Made by a program: the position numbers and the translations under genes
In this document: positions 18,001-26,589 of the stretch, piece by piece
Position numbering within the stretch: position 1 is the first letter of the stretch
How the letters are laid out: each line of letters starts with the position of its first letter
Source: an uncultured Parolsenella sp.
Lineage (GTDB): Bacteria > Actinomycetota > Coriobacteriia > Coriobacteriales > Atopobiaceae
DNA length: 64,000 nt
Assembly: GCA_934668375.1 (NCBI GenBank)
Contig: CAKUNF010000007.1
Coordinates: forward strand, 27,707 to 91,706
Direction of reading: 5' to 3'
Notes under the pieces: generated by a model
Seen by the model: only the letters and a program-made list of their open reading frames with translations
What the model was told of the DNA's origin: nothing
The model's database searches: none

Positions 18001-21000
18001 CAAGCGAGCCGAGAACGTCGTTCTTGCCGTAACTCACCTCGTAGGCATAGTCGCTTGTGAGCATGCGCTGCGAGCCGTCGTCGGCGTTGTTCCAGGAGGC
18101 AAGGAGCATCTCGTAGGACTCGTTACCGGCATCTGCCTGGGCCTGGGCCTGCTCCTTGGTAATGACGCGCGTCTCTCCAACCGCAACGGAGTCCTCAAGC
18201 GAGGTGCCCTCCGTCTCGGTCGAGAGCTCGGAGATGGTGAAGTCATCGTTGGTGAGCCCGCCAATGGGCACGGAGAGCTGTCCCAGCCACTCGTTCGTGG
18301 CATCGAGCGCAACCTCGCCAACCTTGTCGCCGGCCGCATAGCGCACCGTGCCGGCGGCATTGGCCATATCATGCTTGGCGTAGACGCCCACGCGCACGCT
18401 GGGCCGCGCCGTGTTGTTGCCGCCGTCGAGCCAGCGCTTGCTCACGCGAACGATGGAAGCCTCCCCGCCCGTGCCTGGCGTGTTGCGCAGCGTCGTCGTG
18501 AGCGAGTCCGCGTCATAGCTGTGGTCTCCCCAATAGCCGGACTTCTCGCCCTCGATGACCTGATAGCTGTAGCGGTGGCCGTCCGGCGCGAACTTGGGCA
18601 GGCTCGAGAAGTCCAGGTGCCAGGGGCTCGTCTCCTGGACGGTCGATGCCGTAGAGTAGATGCCGAACGACCAGAAGTCCACCTCGTCACCCATCATGGC
18701 CGAGCCATCCGGGTTCTTGAGCTCGGTGGCATCGTCGTCGGGCGTGCCGTCCATCTGGAACTCGCCGATGAGCTCGCCATCGCGAATGAGTCTCACGGAC
18801 ACGGTGCCTACGTCGTGCGTGTCGCCATAGGGCTTGGCGTCCTGCGTCCACTGGGTGTTGCCATCCGCGTCGGTGACGACGTTGCCCTCGTCGTCCACCT
18901 GCGCCCAGAGCTTGTCCACGTGGCGCTCCGTCGTGTTGGCATAGCGGTTCGTGATCGTGCCCGTGGCCGGGTCGTTATGCGAGACGAACATCACCGAGTC
19001 GGTGTTGCCGCTCTCGTCAGTGAGGTCGAGGAAGAACATGCCATCCATGTAGTCATCCGAGGGCAAGAAGAAGCCAAAGCCATCGCCCTTGTCGACGTTG
19101 ACCTCAATCCAGCGGTAGACGTACTCCTCGCCGTGGGCGTCGTACTTGTCGTAGTTGCCCGAGAGCGTCTGGCTCATGTTCTCGGCGTTCCAGCCCGTGA
19201 GCTCCTGGACTGTGGGCGTCTCGCCGGGACCGGCCTCGAAGTCGGTCCACTCGTAGGTGCCCACCCAGTTGCCGTCCTCGTCATACATCGGGTCATAGTT
19301 TGGCATCCAGACGCCCGAGCCCGGGTAGGTCTCGTAGGCATGGCGCTTGAGGATACGCTGGCACTTCATCGTGACCACGACGTCGGAGAGTTGGTCCTGG
19401 TAGGCCGCGGCGTCCCAGGTCTTCGTGACGGTCTGCGGGCTTACCTGCGTGCGCACGTTCGAGACGGTGCCTCCGTCGTAGATGGGTAGGTCGTCCGTGG
19501 GACGAGTCGTTGAGCTGTTCTGAGCGTCCATGTGCTCGGTTCTCGCGCCGTTCCAATAGTTGGGCCCCGGGTCGGAGCCCTGCTCGACGTTACCCTCGGC
19601 ATCCAGGCTGCCCATGACCTGCGAATAGCCGCTGCCCTCGATGTCCTCGCGCACGAAGTAGACGTAGGGGTAGCCGTCCTGGTCGTACTTGGGAAGCTTC
19701 GCGCCCTCGGCCTGCGCCTTAAACAGGGCGGTGAGGTCCACCGTGACGTTGTTCTGCGGGATGTCCCCGCCAATGCCGCCGTACTCCATGGGCCCGAGGG
19801 CTGCGTTCTGCTCGGCGCTCATCGTCACGGAGGCAAACTCGCCGTTGTCGAACTGGACCTGCGCGGCGGTGAGCGAGCTCTGGCCCTGCTTGTCCGAGTA
19901 ACGCCACAGCGTGTAGGTGGTGGCGGGACGCGCGGATGGGTCGTCGTCGAGCCAGACCTTCGTGGCCGAGAACGACGTGTTGCCCGTGCGCGTCACGGTC
20001 ATCGACCCCGAGCCGAAGCTCGCCGAGGCGTCGGAGCCCGTCGTGATCGAGCCGGCGTTGTCGTACCACACCTGGTAGTAGTCGCGGTAGCCGTCCGAAT
20101 TTGAGTTCTCGATCTCGTCTTGCCAAAGGCGCAGGTCAACCGCGCCCTGGTCCTGGGTGAACAGGGGCGCGTAGAGACTCAGCACGTAGGAGTTGGCATC
20201 GGAGTCGGCAGACTCCACGAGCGAGGCGCGCAGCAGCTGCATTGTCTCGTCAAGCTCGTCACCGGCGAAGCCCTTGTAGAACTCGTCGCCCACCCAGGCG
20301 CCAAGGTGGACGTGGTCGCGCACGCGCGTGCCGTCCGAGAGCGTGGCGTCGAGCCAGTCATAGAGGTTGCCGTAGCTCTCGGAACCCGCGCCAAGGTTGA
20401 GCACGACGTTCACGCTCTTGCGCGAGACGGCGGCGAGGCACTCGCGCTCGAACGGCACGACGTCCGCATCAAGCTTGCCGGCCGCCATGACGAGGTAGGA
20501 GGGCTCGCCGTCTGCCGTCTCATAGAGCAGCGCGCCCTCGGTGACGCTCTCCTCGTGGTCGCCCGCCACCTCATGCGTGATGCAGTAGGTGACCTTGCGC
20601 GCCTCGGTCGTGGTCGTGGAGGTGGGGTTGCCGTTCTCGTCGATGCCGGGCGTCACCGTGGTGGTGACGGCGGCCGCGGGCAGACCCGTCGCGCTCGTGG
20701 CCGTGTACTCGTTCGTTGCTGTGGCGACAACCGAGACGAGCTCGGGCTCGGCTCCATAGGAGGAGGGAGCGCTCTTGCGAATCTCGTCAAGCTCGTCTTG
20801 CGTGAGGCCCAGCAGGCGCTGAGCGTCGACGGAGACGGTCCGCCCGTCGGTCGTGAGCGGATAGCGCGCTTCATCGCCCTCCACCTGGAAGTAGAGACGA
20901 TACTCGCACCGGGACGCGAGCTGCGCCGCCGAGGGTCGCTCGGCACTGCTGTTGTCGGCCCAGGCGGTCACGAAGTCGCTCGCAGCCGCCGTGCGGTCCG

Positions 21001-21934
21001 AGCTGGGGGCAACGCTCACGGAGGCGACGCCCGATGCGGGCTCGGACTGGCCGCCGGAAGACGAATCCAGCTCGGCGGGCGCACCGCCCTCAACGACCAA
21101 GCCGAGTCCACGTGCCACATCGTCGCGAGCAGGAAGGGAGAGCTCGGCCGTGCGAACGGCGCCGCTCGAGAGCTCCTGCAGCGTCCAAACGAGAGCTGAG
21201 GCGGTCTGTCCCAGCGCACCCGAGTCGAGCGTAACGGGCATGGCTGCCACGCAGCGAGACGAGGTGCGCCCGTTCAGGGCATCAAGGAGCGTCACCGTGG
21301 CGACGCCATCCTGGAACCGAAGCACGCCGACCTGCTCGGTGGTTGCGTTGCCCTGGTCGTCAGCGGCATAGACAGGCACGTCGTCCGCCGTTGCGGCCGA
21401 GACGCCACCGGGAAGCGTGACGGCAAACGAGTCCCCCGCAACCAGGCCGCCAGCCGCCAGGGTGGCATCGGCATCACGGGAGGCATCGAGGTCGATGGAG
21501 AGGTTGAGGGAGGCAGCGATGCGTCCGGGGAGCGTCACGGAGCCGGGCGAGGCGGCAGCCACCGCACCGGAGACGTCCGTGTCCCCATAGCTGGGCGCAA
21601 GGCCCGTCGAGGAGAGCACGAGGGCGTCCGTGTGAGAGGTCCAGTCAACGGGTTGTGTGCGTGAGACGGCCTCGGAGGCCGTCTCGGCCGCGCCGGCATC
21701 GTCCGCATCGGCCGCGCTCTGCGCCTGCGTCTGCGTCTGCGTCTGAGCAATCTGCTGACCAAGGTCCTGCAGCCCCTCGGCTATGGCCTCGGTCGTATTG
21801 GCGCCATAGATGGCCTGAAACACCAGCACCCACGTGAGAAACAGGGCGAGGCCCCTGCGAGCATGACACTTCGCGAGAGAAACTCCCTCGCGCGCAGAAT
21901 TGATACGACTACTCGAGGCCGACTTTCGCGCCAT
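9011..21934 (-). CDS. Giant LPXTG-anchored Cna-B/SpaA repeat surface protein
   Basis: The 4,307-residue product would be exported and covalently attached to peptidoglycan. A signal peptide is visible: a basic start (MARKSASSSR) and a hydrophobic run at about residues 28-45. Residues 60-650 lack recognised repeats. About 12 Cna-B-like units span roughly 655-2600, each opening like TKTWDD or ATKVWLDDD and often closing in YRAIE or YEVRE. About 13 SpaA-like prealbumin-fold units span 2610-4250, each opening like KVDENGDPLVGAEFTL and closing in EtxAPxGY. The end is LPQTG (4273-4277), a hydrophobic helix and an Arg tail, so it is a class A sortase substrate. Lys near each opening and Glu near each closing motif suggest intramolecular isopeptide bonds. 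The ATG at 21934 follows GGAGAAAAGGG. No sortase gene is nearby. A role in host or interbacterial adhesion is inferred. Confidence 0.93.
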   Translation of the reverse strand: MARKSASSSRINSAREGVSLAKCHARRGLALFLTWVLVFQAIYGANTTEAIAEGLQDLGQQIAQTQTQTQAQSAADADDAGAAETASEAVSRTQPVDWTSHTDALVLSSTGLAPSYGDTDVSGAVAAASPGSVTLPGRIAASLNLSIDLDASRDADATLAAGGLVAGDSFAVTLPGGVSAATADDVPVYAADDQGNATTEQVGVLRFQDGVATVTLLDALNGRTSSRCVAAMPVTLDSGALGQTASALVWTLQELSSGAVRTAELSLPARDDVARGLGLVVEGGAPAELDSSSGGQSEPASGVASVSVAPSSDRTAAASDFVTAWADNSSAERPSAAQLASRCEYRLYFQVEGDEARYPLTTDGRTVSVDAQRLLGLTQDELDEIRKSAPSSYGAEPELVSVVATATNEYTATSATGLPAAAVTTTVTPGIDENGNPTSTTTTEARKVTYCITHEVAGDHEESVTEGALLYETADGEPSYLVMAAGKLDADVVPFERECLAAVSRKSVNVVLNLGAGSESYGNLYDWLDATLSDGTRVRDHVHLGAWVGDEFYKGFAGDELDETMQLLRASLVESADSDANSYVLSLYAPLFTQDQGAVDLRLWQDEIENSNSDGYRDYYQVWYDNAGSITTGSDASASFGSGSMTVTRTGNTSFSATKVWLDDDPSARPATTYTLWRYSDKQGQSSLTAAQVQFDNGEFASVTMSAEQNAALGPMEYGGIGGDIPQNNVTVDLTALFKAQAEGAKLPKYDQDGYPYVYFVREDIEGSGYSQVMGSLDAEGNVEQGSDPGPNYWNGARTEHMDAQNSSTTRPTDDLPIYDGGTVSNVRTQVSPQTVTKTWDAAAYQDQLSDVVVTMKCQRILKRHAYETYPGSGVWMPNYDPMYDEDGNWVGTYEWTDFEAGPGETPTVQELTGWNAENMSQTLSGNYDKYDAHGEEYVYRWIEVNVDKGDGFGFFLPSDDYMDGMFFLDLTDESGNTDSVMFVSHNDPATGTITNRYANTTERHVDKLWAQVDDEGNVVTDADGNTQWTQDAKPYGDTHDVGTVSVRLIRDGELIGEFQMDGTPDDDATELKNPDGSAMMGDEVDFWSFGIYSTASTVQETSPWHLDFSSLPKFAPDGHRYSYQVIEGEKSGYWGDHSYDADSLTTTLRNTPGTGGEASIVRVSKRWLDGGNNTARPSVRVGVYAKHDMANAAGTVRYAAGDKVGEVALDATNEWLGQLSVPIGGLTNDDFTISELSTETEGTSLEDSVAVGETRVITKEQAQAQADAGNESYEMLLASWNNADDGSQRMLTSDYAYEVSYGKNDVLGSLEVTNRRVGLAHIDIYKSWADVGVDGADRPKADFRITNTEGEVTFSYDENGELLANVEGLDPLPVRGEGTVTGRDAVDQAFSVSRLNRDNTEVSDDGHTLLVHVDRLGGNHDAYTIQGLPKYNANGDVLRWGVSESWDGDSGDYVSSQTSYSEQFGGEASPWHHLDLMEWSFTNARSATKDVTFHTRWYDHYVKDTLDQRVDIYLTLYRRVHVYDADGNPEFDADGNPVYSVEPVEGYQHYNWAGEGETGQDALYSQYATVNGLAKYDEHGGEIVYYASVHHSQSDSTYANLDYADPWFTYGASADDPENAGYPGSSEWDEANASDSFKAESPNNVQVDGTVSGNAGYAVREDGTFNIGLAASVSIPGEKIWANLPSGFLREDLPSIEFFLQRRVAGGHYEADGSWASGGNDWGELSVSAGASKGDYSVLSYDSSGEADYAVADGTTAVAWTGNLAQVRGNRYSFTMSHYGSNDDDASDARALPKYDRNGRAYEYRVREIIDGLIRTSEDGSDVPGGFDVSDLEGGETPEEGANGVYTVHYGASESYRIRNIANDSAKGRLTVKKLFSGLQPGDLLPNCTFALYRYYVRPNGEASQAQLVETKTMSLEGERANAQGQFMRVMSFDDLDVYTPAGTYWVYFVAEQPINGYNTSVGTGDLVYGSADLRVPWTGADVLADGSVRTDNSAKVSQLEEGSALYAQPTDSVVSDDYSVDYTFQNSYFGQDDDFGELTGTKYWYDQHNAAGTRPEDIELVVTRRYANGQLDATDGGVVTLQGSDPDAANYVSWNKAAGSDGSADKWTYTISNLERIAPDGTYWRYEVREKAADGGDYLVSSGANGGTVDMSSYDGNALSVGRIDNYLKTKVGFTKTWVGDSSDAWRQRPVVYVTLQARVRETGGAWGAWAEAGSVYEQVFGLSLAHGAPFSDYSCPEGSVLPSGQNTVERIASDSTGNFSSDSVWQDLPSAYESAGQAYELDYRVVETRLVYDKKGEQVVVDVDAPGDDGVYGSVEGAYQPSQSEKSWTNGDTYKHSTITNALVDATSLTVTKTWDDEGNAWASRPGTASVGDTWSVTYVLQRRTNGGQWRWLTSYGTNLTSPFDASGNLDSRLRAVTVSGMGDSASATFDALPLHTKGGGTYEYRAVELVRGSYDVDGGEVLATSGASSLVVSSGAGASSAYTNELRTVSLSGTKSWNDWGAGIAAQLSPETCGIHLTLRRSTDDGATWEDALRADGSEASPTWSATADGIWAYTFDGLPETDQQGRAYTYRAIETDGSVPGFFSDKSASADGTAADGSIANVATRLTFDKVGDGTTGSAADGSLNGVRFVMSRDGQKVATWERGEDGVVTATVGGDVQAGAIAGYIVGLPAGTYTVHEDKTPAGYVAAADFTVTIGADGSVSTSAGGVVAADGTATVAPQRGNACVRVPNSVFRAQVSLEKYFSHGGAKVAVPGMTFDLYRVGENGVDALVATGITTDAQGTWSSAASDIAVETDATGTSVLGALYQRLSDGLPQGSYYLLETGASALTQQSSARYDFSVGADDHAKTVSVSAENDEFSASIHLAKVDGETGAAIDGAVFELFYTPEGSAVERSLGTLESGRGYVLDATCSRIESSSAADAGKLLVSGLKKGAYRLVEVSNEGYALPSDKPQVRWSVADEDQGADIDLADDERPWTDALTQDDALVNHPLHGNVTFQKLDEDAQGLNGAIFRLQVKQGDSWTDVAGGASLESGHAYAADVTSGGVSKLAATGALEAGRITVTNLPWGTYRLVEVEAVPGYVGKTAGGWPTSDEVTIDRSSVAGSAITPLDMGTLTNRKATINIKKVSWGDGSALAGAHFAVRVASGEPFLDGAAVKYLTTDASGIARADAPSAASDGNSNELAGAVEVGQSYVITETQAPAGYGTPDPSSFTVAVAEDGTLVAVGEASDAWRIDTSDGVSTLTVRDKAISLQFKKVDENGDPLVGAEFTLSGVFADGQGEKVVSPAGDGAVAFSPDGMLEGEVYTLHESQPPVGYATVADLQFQVAHAGDGEVCIKPVGEMPSGWTISDDGVTATAADEPVEFLIQKRAAGNEDVLLANAEFTITGLFVDDEGEVTRATYSGITNASGTIRSVDCIAAGTRVEVTGEDGSKTSEVADGVYEVSETGAPYGYELADSTLRVRIAADGSMSVVGDAAGGWSLDASAATVTLADDPIRLAFAKVANGSEQPLEGAEFSIAGVFAAEDGTLDNEGHTQYLSGLSVDELSQLRFVAGEGYRLSETKAPAGYELISGFVDFDVTEQGTITRFSSSAGNGSYGLSANRLTLTARDLPVELTITKSSEEGARLAGGSFSLAPTDGGAFADGSTAAITLVTDANGVARLDGASSGASLSAMLVAGNTYVLSEATPPAGYKRLSGEVRVAVAADGSVILEGQDAVANGSVALRGGDAISVTDEAVPFAIVKYGEAGEDGARPTLAGARFCVTPQAGSAFADGSTEGRKVTTGDDGRAGAELAGMLVVGGTYGIREVEAPAGYTRIDHELVVRVSDDGTLVAVFGGQDETAALRGYEVVGDELRVFTGAVTDDATSLTVMKRDADNPLVGLDGATFALAPVDGFTFADGSTDARQVTTAETGGVSGIASFDRALLRADATSVYELRETRAPDGYSLSGQSVLLRVGFDGSVVAVRPQADGYVEMGAEELASLGFALTDNISTLVATDKPVDVTLRKTGEDGAALAGATFTLTPADGTNDYGEPNRFASGSETDVLELTSTTEGLLLSRQLVVGNTYELEETAAPDGYAVCGGRVLLHVNEDGTVAVSPVDEGALVSAEVAANEPACAYKVGDDGVTVTLADPMTRLSITKVGSDGATGASMSGARFEVRGRFAGASEEGSLVLETGVDGRTPQLAGKLVAGERYVVREVVAPEGYELLGSEFTLWVREDGTIVSGGDAVGWSLCPSEDGVATLTATDDPTPVPPLPAAPDGPSSTRRQLPQTGDVLVRQLPALTAAAGLVLLAIGLRRRRRRA

Positions 21935-21991
21935 AGCCCTTTTCTCCGTTCCACCTATGAAAAAGAAGTCGGCAAAAACTGCCGCCCCCTC

Positions 21992-22019
21992 TGTATATAC
22001 GTGAGCAGAAGAATACCAA
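21992..22019 (-). promoter_or_regulatory. Candidate promoter of the giant surface-protein gene
   Basis: On the minus strand TTGGTA (-35, 22014-22019) and TATACA (-10, 21992-21997) are separated by 16 bases, about 60 bases before the start codon. This is a pattern match only. Confidence 0.45.
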
Positions 22020-22065
22020 ATATTCCCCGATCCCCCCAAGGAGCCACGGCCAGCAGTGACCTTGC

Positions 22066-22105
22066 AAAAGAGGGGCCAAGGCGCGCACGACGCCCCGGCC
22101 CCTCT
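22066..22105 (-). terminator. Terminator of metK
   Basis: On the minus strand AGAGGGGCC and GGCCCCTCT form a 9-bp stem with a GC-rich loop followed by TTTTG. It lies about 60 bases after the metK stop. Confidence 0.82.
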
Positions 22106-22119
22106 CGTTCTCTAAAGCT
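22098..22119. repeat. Short direct repeat flanking the giant gene, right
   Basis: The 22 bases starting GCCCCTCTCGTTCTCTAAAG match 8988-9012 except for three missing bases. The copy is part of the metK terminator region. Confidence 0.75.
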
Positions 22120-22122
22120 CAT

Positions 22123-22155
22123 GGTGACAGATTGACCCCGTCCCCAAGTGTCACC
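22123..22155 (+). repeat. REP-like 33-bp palindromic repeat, copy 2
   Basis: GGTGACAGATTGACCCCGTC followed by CCCAAGTGTCACC. It lies 6 bases beyond the metK stop codon, again at a gene 3' end. Confidence 0.88.
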
Positions 22156-22161
22156 GTTTGA

Positions 22162-23436
<1,275 letters not shown>

Positions 23437-23504
23437 CTGCTCTCCTCTCCGGCGCGGACGCGCCGACCATCTGCGGGCCGGGCAGTCGCCCAGGCCCCGG
23501 AGAC

Positions 23505-23540
23505 GAAAAAACGTCCCCCTGCCATTGCATAGGGGACGTT
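23505..23540 (-). terminator. Riboswitch-controlled terminator upstream of metK
   Basis: On the minus strand AACGTCCCC pairs with GGGGACGTT and is followed by TTTT. It lies between the SAM aptamer and the metK start and is the likely expression platform. Confidence 0.88.
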
Positions 23541-23560
23541 GATGACGTGCGTCATGCCTC

Positions 23561-23702
23561 CCCCGTCTTCCGGCCAACGTTCGGCCGCCGAGAATTGGCA
23601 CCCTGCCGGCACATGCGCTGGTGGGTTGTCGGAGCGTCATCGGGCTCGGTCCCTCGGCTCTATGCGCCACGGCGATGCAGCCATGGCGCCTCTTGACGAG
23701 GC
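23561..23702 (-). ncRNA. SAM-I (S-box) riboswitch of metK
   Basis: The leader RNA has the SAM-I signatures: a P1 stem CCTCGTC/GACGGGG closing the element, AAGAGG right after the 5' P1 strand, GAGGGACCGAGCCCGATGA, the ACAACC segment, and GGTGCCAATTC in the P3/J region. Each corresponds to the conserved S-box core. A terminator hairpin follows at 23505-23540. High SAM should stabilise P1 and favour termination, lowering metK. The arrangement is standard; boundaries are set by the P1 pairing. Confidence 0.9.
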
Positions 23703-23719
23703 CCTCATCGGGCTAGGAC

Positions 23720-23748
23720 AGTGTATTCCCCCACTTGGGCTGTGTAAA
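23720..23748 (-). promoter_or_regulatory. metK promoter
   Basis: On the minus strand TTTACA (-35, 23743-23748) and TACACT (-10, 23720-23725) are separated by exactly 17 bases. Transcription would start just upstream of the SAM riboswitch. Confidence 0.75.
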
Positions 23749-23901
23749 CCCGAGAAATTATGTAAACTTCTCAGCTAAGCGCACGAATATCGACGAATTG
23801 ATAGGGTATACAACGCTCGTCTGTGGCCCGGATTCCATCCAGGCCACATATTATGTACGCGAACGACAACGCACGGCACGAACGGCACAAGGAGTCTCCC
23901 C

Positions 23902-26589
23902 GTGAGAACAGCGTTCCAGATCTTCAGGCGCGACCTCAAGCGAATACTTGCGAACCCAGTCGCCATCGTCATCGCCATTGGTGTGGCGATCATCCCCTCC
24001 CTCTACGCGTGGTTCAACATCCTCGCCAACTGGGACCCCTACGAGAACACGAGCACGGTGCCCATCGCCGTCGTGATCGAGGACGAGGGTGCCGAGGTGG
24101 GCGACATGGGCACCATCAACGCCGGCGACATGATCGAGGAGCAGCTCAAGGAGAACACCCAGCTCGGCTGGACGTTCGTGGACGACGAGCAGGTGGCCAG
24201 GGACGGAGTTGCGTCCGGGCGCTACTACGCAGCGTTCGTCGTTCCCCAAGACTTCACGAGCTCGCTCGCAGACGTCCTGGACGGCGACACGAACCAGGCG
24301 CACATCGCCTACTACGTGAACGAGAAGGTCAACGCCATCTCGCCCAAGGTCACCGACACCGGCGCCACCACCCTCGAGAGCGAGATCTCCAGCACGTTCG
24401 TGGACACCGTGGCCAAGACCATCACCGAGAAGCTCCAGGGCCTCTCCACCCAGGTGCTCGGTGACGCGGACCGCGCCGTGGCATCCGTCTCCGCCGACCT
24501 CTCCGAGGTCCAGGGCCTTCTCGGCGGCCTCGCCGACGATCTCGACGGCACGCAGGGCCTCATCTCCGACGCCCGCGCCACCGTCGCCGACGCCCGCTCC
24601 ACGCTCAGCCAGGTTAAGGGGTCCACGAGCTCGCTGTCACAGGCGCTCGGCGACTCCATGGGCACGCTCACGCAGACGCGCTCGCAGGTCCAGCAGCTCG
24701 GCAGCCAGTTCTCGAGCGCCCTCGGCACGTCCGTCTCCACCGTCTCGGGCATCTCGAGCAAGGCCAACTACGACATCGGCAACATCACGGGAGACATCGG
24801 CTGGGCCCAGGGCCAGCTCGACGGCGCCATCTCGCAGGCCGGTGCGATGAACGAGAACACGTTCCATACCGTCCGCGCCACGCTTGCCGACGTCCGCGAC
24901 AAGGTTGACGCCGCCATTCCCGACGGCACGGCCGGAAAGGCCGAGGCACTTGCGGCCATCGACCAGGCGATCTCCTCGCTCGACGCGCTGAACGGCTCCA
25001 CGACGGGCCAGCTCGATCAGCTCAAGGGCGTCTCGGACTCCATCAAGGCCGGCAACGACGCGGTGCGAGACCTCTCGTCCTCGGTCAACGACGCCGTCCA
25101 GTCGAGCTCCAAGGCGATGTCTGACATGCAGGGCACGCTCGCCACGACGACCATCCCCGCCATCTCCGCCTCCCTCGACCAGTTCGCAGATGCCGGCGGC
25201 CAGCTCGTGGGGCTCACGAACGCCCTCTCCCCCATGCTCGACCAGGTGGACGGCTCGCTCGCCCAGCTCGACAGCATGCTCTCCCAGAGCTCGGACGCCA
25301 TCTCCAAGACGAGCGGCTCGCTCAGGGACGCGGCGGAATCGGTGGGCGCGCTCGCGACCGACACGGCGGCCATACAGAGCGCGGAGACCCTCTCGGCGCT
25401 CAAGGACGTGCTGGGCCTTGACGCAGAGCAGGTGGGAGAGTTCGTGGGCTCGCCCGTGGAGATGGCCTCCCAGCCGATCTACCCCGTCGAGAACTACGGA
25501 AGCGGCGTGGCCCCCTTCTACACCAACCTCGCGCTGTGGGTGGGCGGCTTCGTGCTCGTGGCCATCTACAAGCTCGAGGTGGACGACGAGGGCATCGAAC
25601 GCTTCAAGCCGTGGCAGGGCTTCTTTGGCCGCTGGCTGCTCATGAACCTCCTCGGCCAGCTCCAGGCAATCATCTGCTGCGTGGGTGACGTCCTGCTCGG
25701 CATCCAGTGCCTGAACCCTGTGGCGTTCGTGTTCGCCGGCATGGTCGAGAGCTTCGTCTACGTCTTCTTCATCTACGCCATCTCCGTGGCGTTCAAGCAC
25801 ATCGGCAAGGCCATCGCCGTGCTGCTCGTCATCCTGCAGATCCCCGGCGCCTCCGGCACCTATCCCATCGAGATGATGCCGGACTTCTTCAAGAACCTGC
25901 ACCCGTGGCTGCCGTTCACCTACGGCATCAACGCCATGCGCGAGGCCATCGCAGGCTTCTACGGCAGCTACTACGTAGACAACCTGCTCATGCTGCTCGT
26001 GTTCCTCGTTCCCGCGCTGCTCATCGGCGTCACGGCCCGCCGCCACCTGCTCAACATCAACACGCTGTTCGACCGCAGGCTCGGTGACACCGACCTCATG
26101 ATCACCGAGCGCGACGCCGCCGGGCGCACGCACTTCCGCCTCTCGACGATCATCAAGGTGATCATGAGCTCGGGATCCTACAAGAGCGCCTTCCTCGAGC
26201 GCGCGGCGAAGTTCGAGCTTATGTACCCCACGCTCGTCAGGCGCGGATTCGCGGCCCTCATCTGGGTGCCCCTCGCGCTGCTCGCCCTTCTGTTCGTGCT
26301 GCCCTACAAGTTCACGATGATCATGCTCTGGATCGTCTCGCTCGTCGTGATCTGCACGTTCCTCATCGTGGTGGAGTACTTCCACTCCCGCGTCTCCGAG
26401 AAGACCTCGCTCGCGGACATGAGCCGCGAAGAGCTCTATGACCTGCTCGACGACGAGCTGCGCCAGGAGTTCATGGCCTTCGCGCCCCTCGATAAGATGC
26501 GCCTCGAGCACGCCCAGCTCGCAGGCACCACCAGCAAGACGAACGACACCGAGACGGACGACATGCCCGAGAAGGGAGGCGAGGAGTAA
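23902..26589 (+). CDS. YhgE/Pip-family membrane protein, first of pair
   Basis: The 895-residue protein has the YhgE/Pip layout: a short cytoplasmic N-terminus (MRTAFQIFRRDLKRIL), a membrane helix at about 18-38 followed by AWFNILANWDPY, a large extracellular region of about 480 residues rich in Ala, Ser, Asp and coiled-coil heptads, and a C-terminal ABC-2-like bundle of about six helices from residue 540. The tail (820-895) is charged and cytoplasmic. The start is GTG with AAGGAG nine bases upstream. It ends TAATG, overlapping the next gene by one base. Relatives are linked to phage infection and export of type VII-like toxins; transport role here is inferred. Confidence 0.85.
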   Translation: MRTAFQIFRRDLKRILANPVAIVIAIGVAIIPSLYAWFNILANWDPYENTSTVPIAVVIEDEGAEVGDMGTINAGDMIEEQLKENTQLGWTFVDDEQVARDGVASGRYYAAFVVPQDFTSSLADVLDGDTNQAHIAYYVNEKVNAISPKVTDTGATTLESEISSTFVDTVAKTITEKLQGLSTQVLGDADRAVASVSADLSEVQGLLGGLADDLDGTQGLISDARATVADARSTLSQVKGSTSSLSQALGDSMGTLTQTRSQVQQLGSQFSSALGTSVSTVSGISSKANYDIGNITGDIGWAQGQLDGAISQAGAMNENTFHTVRATLADVRDKVDAAIPDGTAGKAEALAAIDQAISSLDALNGSTTGQLDQLKGVSDSIKAGNDAVRDLSSSVNDAVQSSSKAMSDMQGTLATTTIPAISASLDQFADAGGQLVGLTNALSPMLDQVDGSLAQLDSMLSQSSDAISKTSGSLRDAAESVGALATDTAAIQSAETLSALKDVLGLDAEQVGEFVGSPVEMASQPIYPVENYGSGVAPFYTNLALWVGGFVLVAIYKLEVDDEGIERFKPWQGFFGRWLLMNLLGQLQAIICCVGDVLLGIQCLNPVAFVFAGMVESFVYVFFIYAISVAFKHIGKAIAVLLVILQIPGASGTYPIEMMPDFFKNLHPWLPFTYGINAMREAIAGFYGSYYVDNLLMLLVFLVPALLIGVTARRHLLNINTLFDRRLGDTDLMITERDAAGRTHFRLSTIIKVIMSSGSYKSAFLERAAKFELMYPTLVRRGFAALIWVPLALLALLFVLPYKFTMIMLWIVSLVVICTFLIVVEYFHSRVSEKTSLADMSREELYDLLDDELRQEFMAFAPLDKMRLEHAQLAGTTSKTNDTETDDMPEKGGEE

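Noticed and set aside
12506..19489. Very long plus-strand reading frames opposite the giant gene (1,126 and 1,034 codons)
   Set aside because: They are antisense to a protein with clear domain repeats, have Arg/Ala/His-rich nonsense composition, and arise from GC-biased third codon positions.
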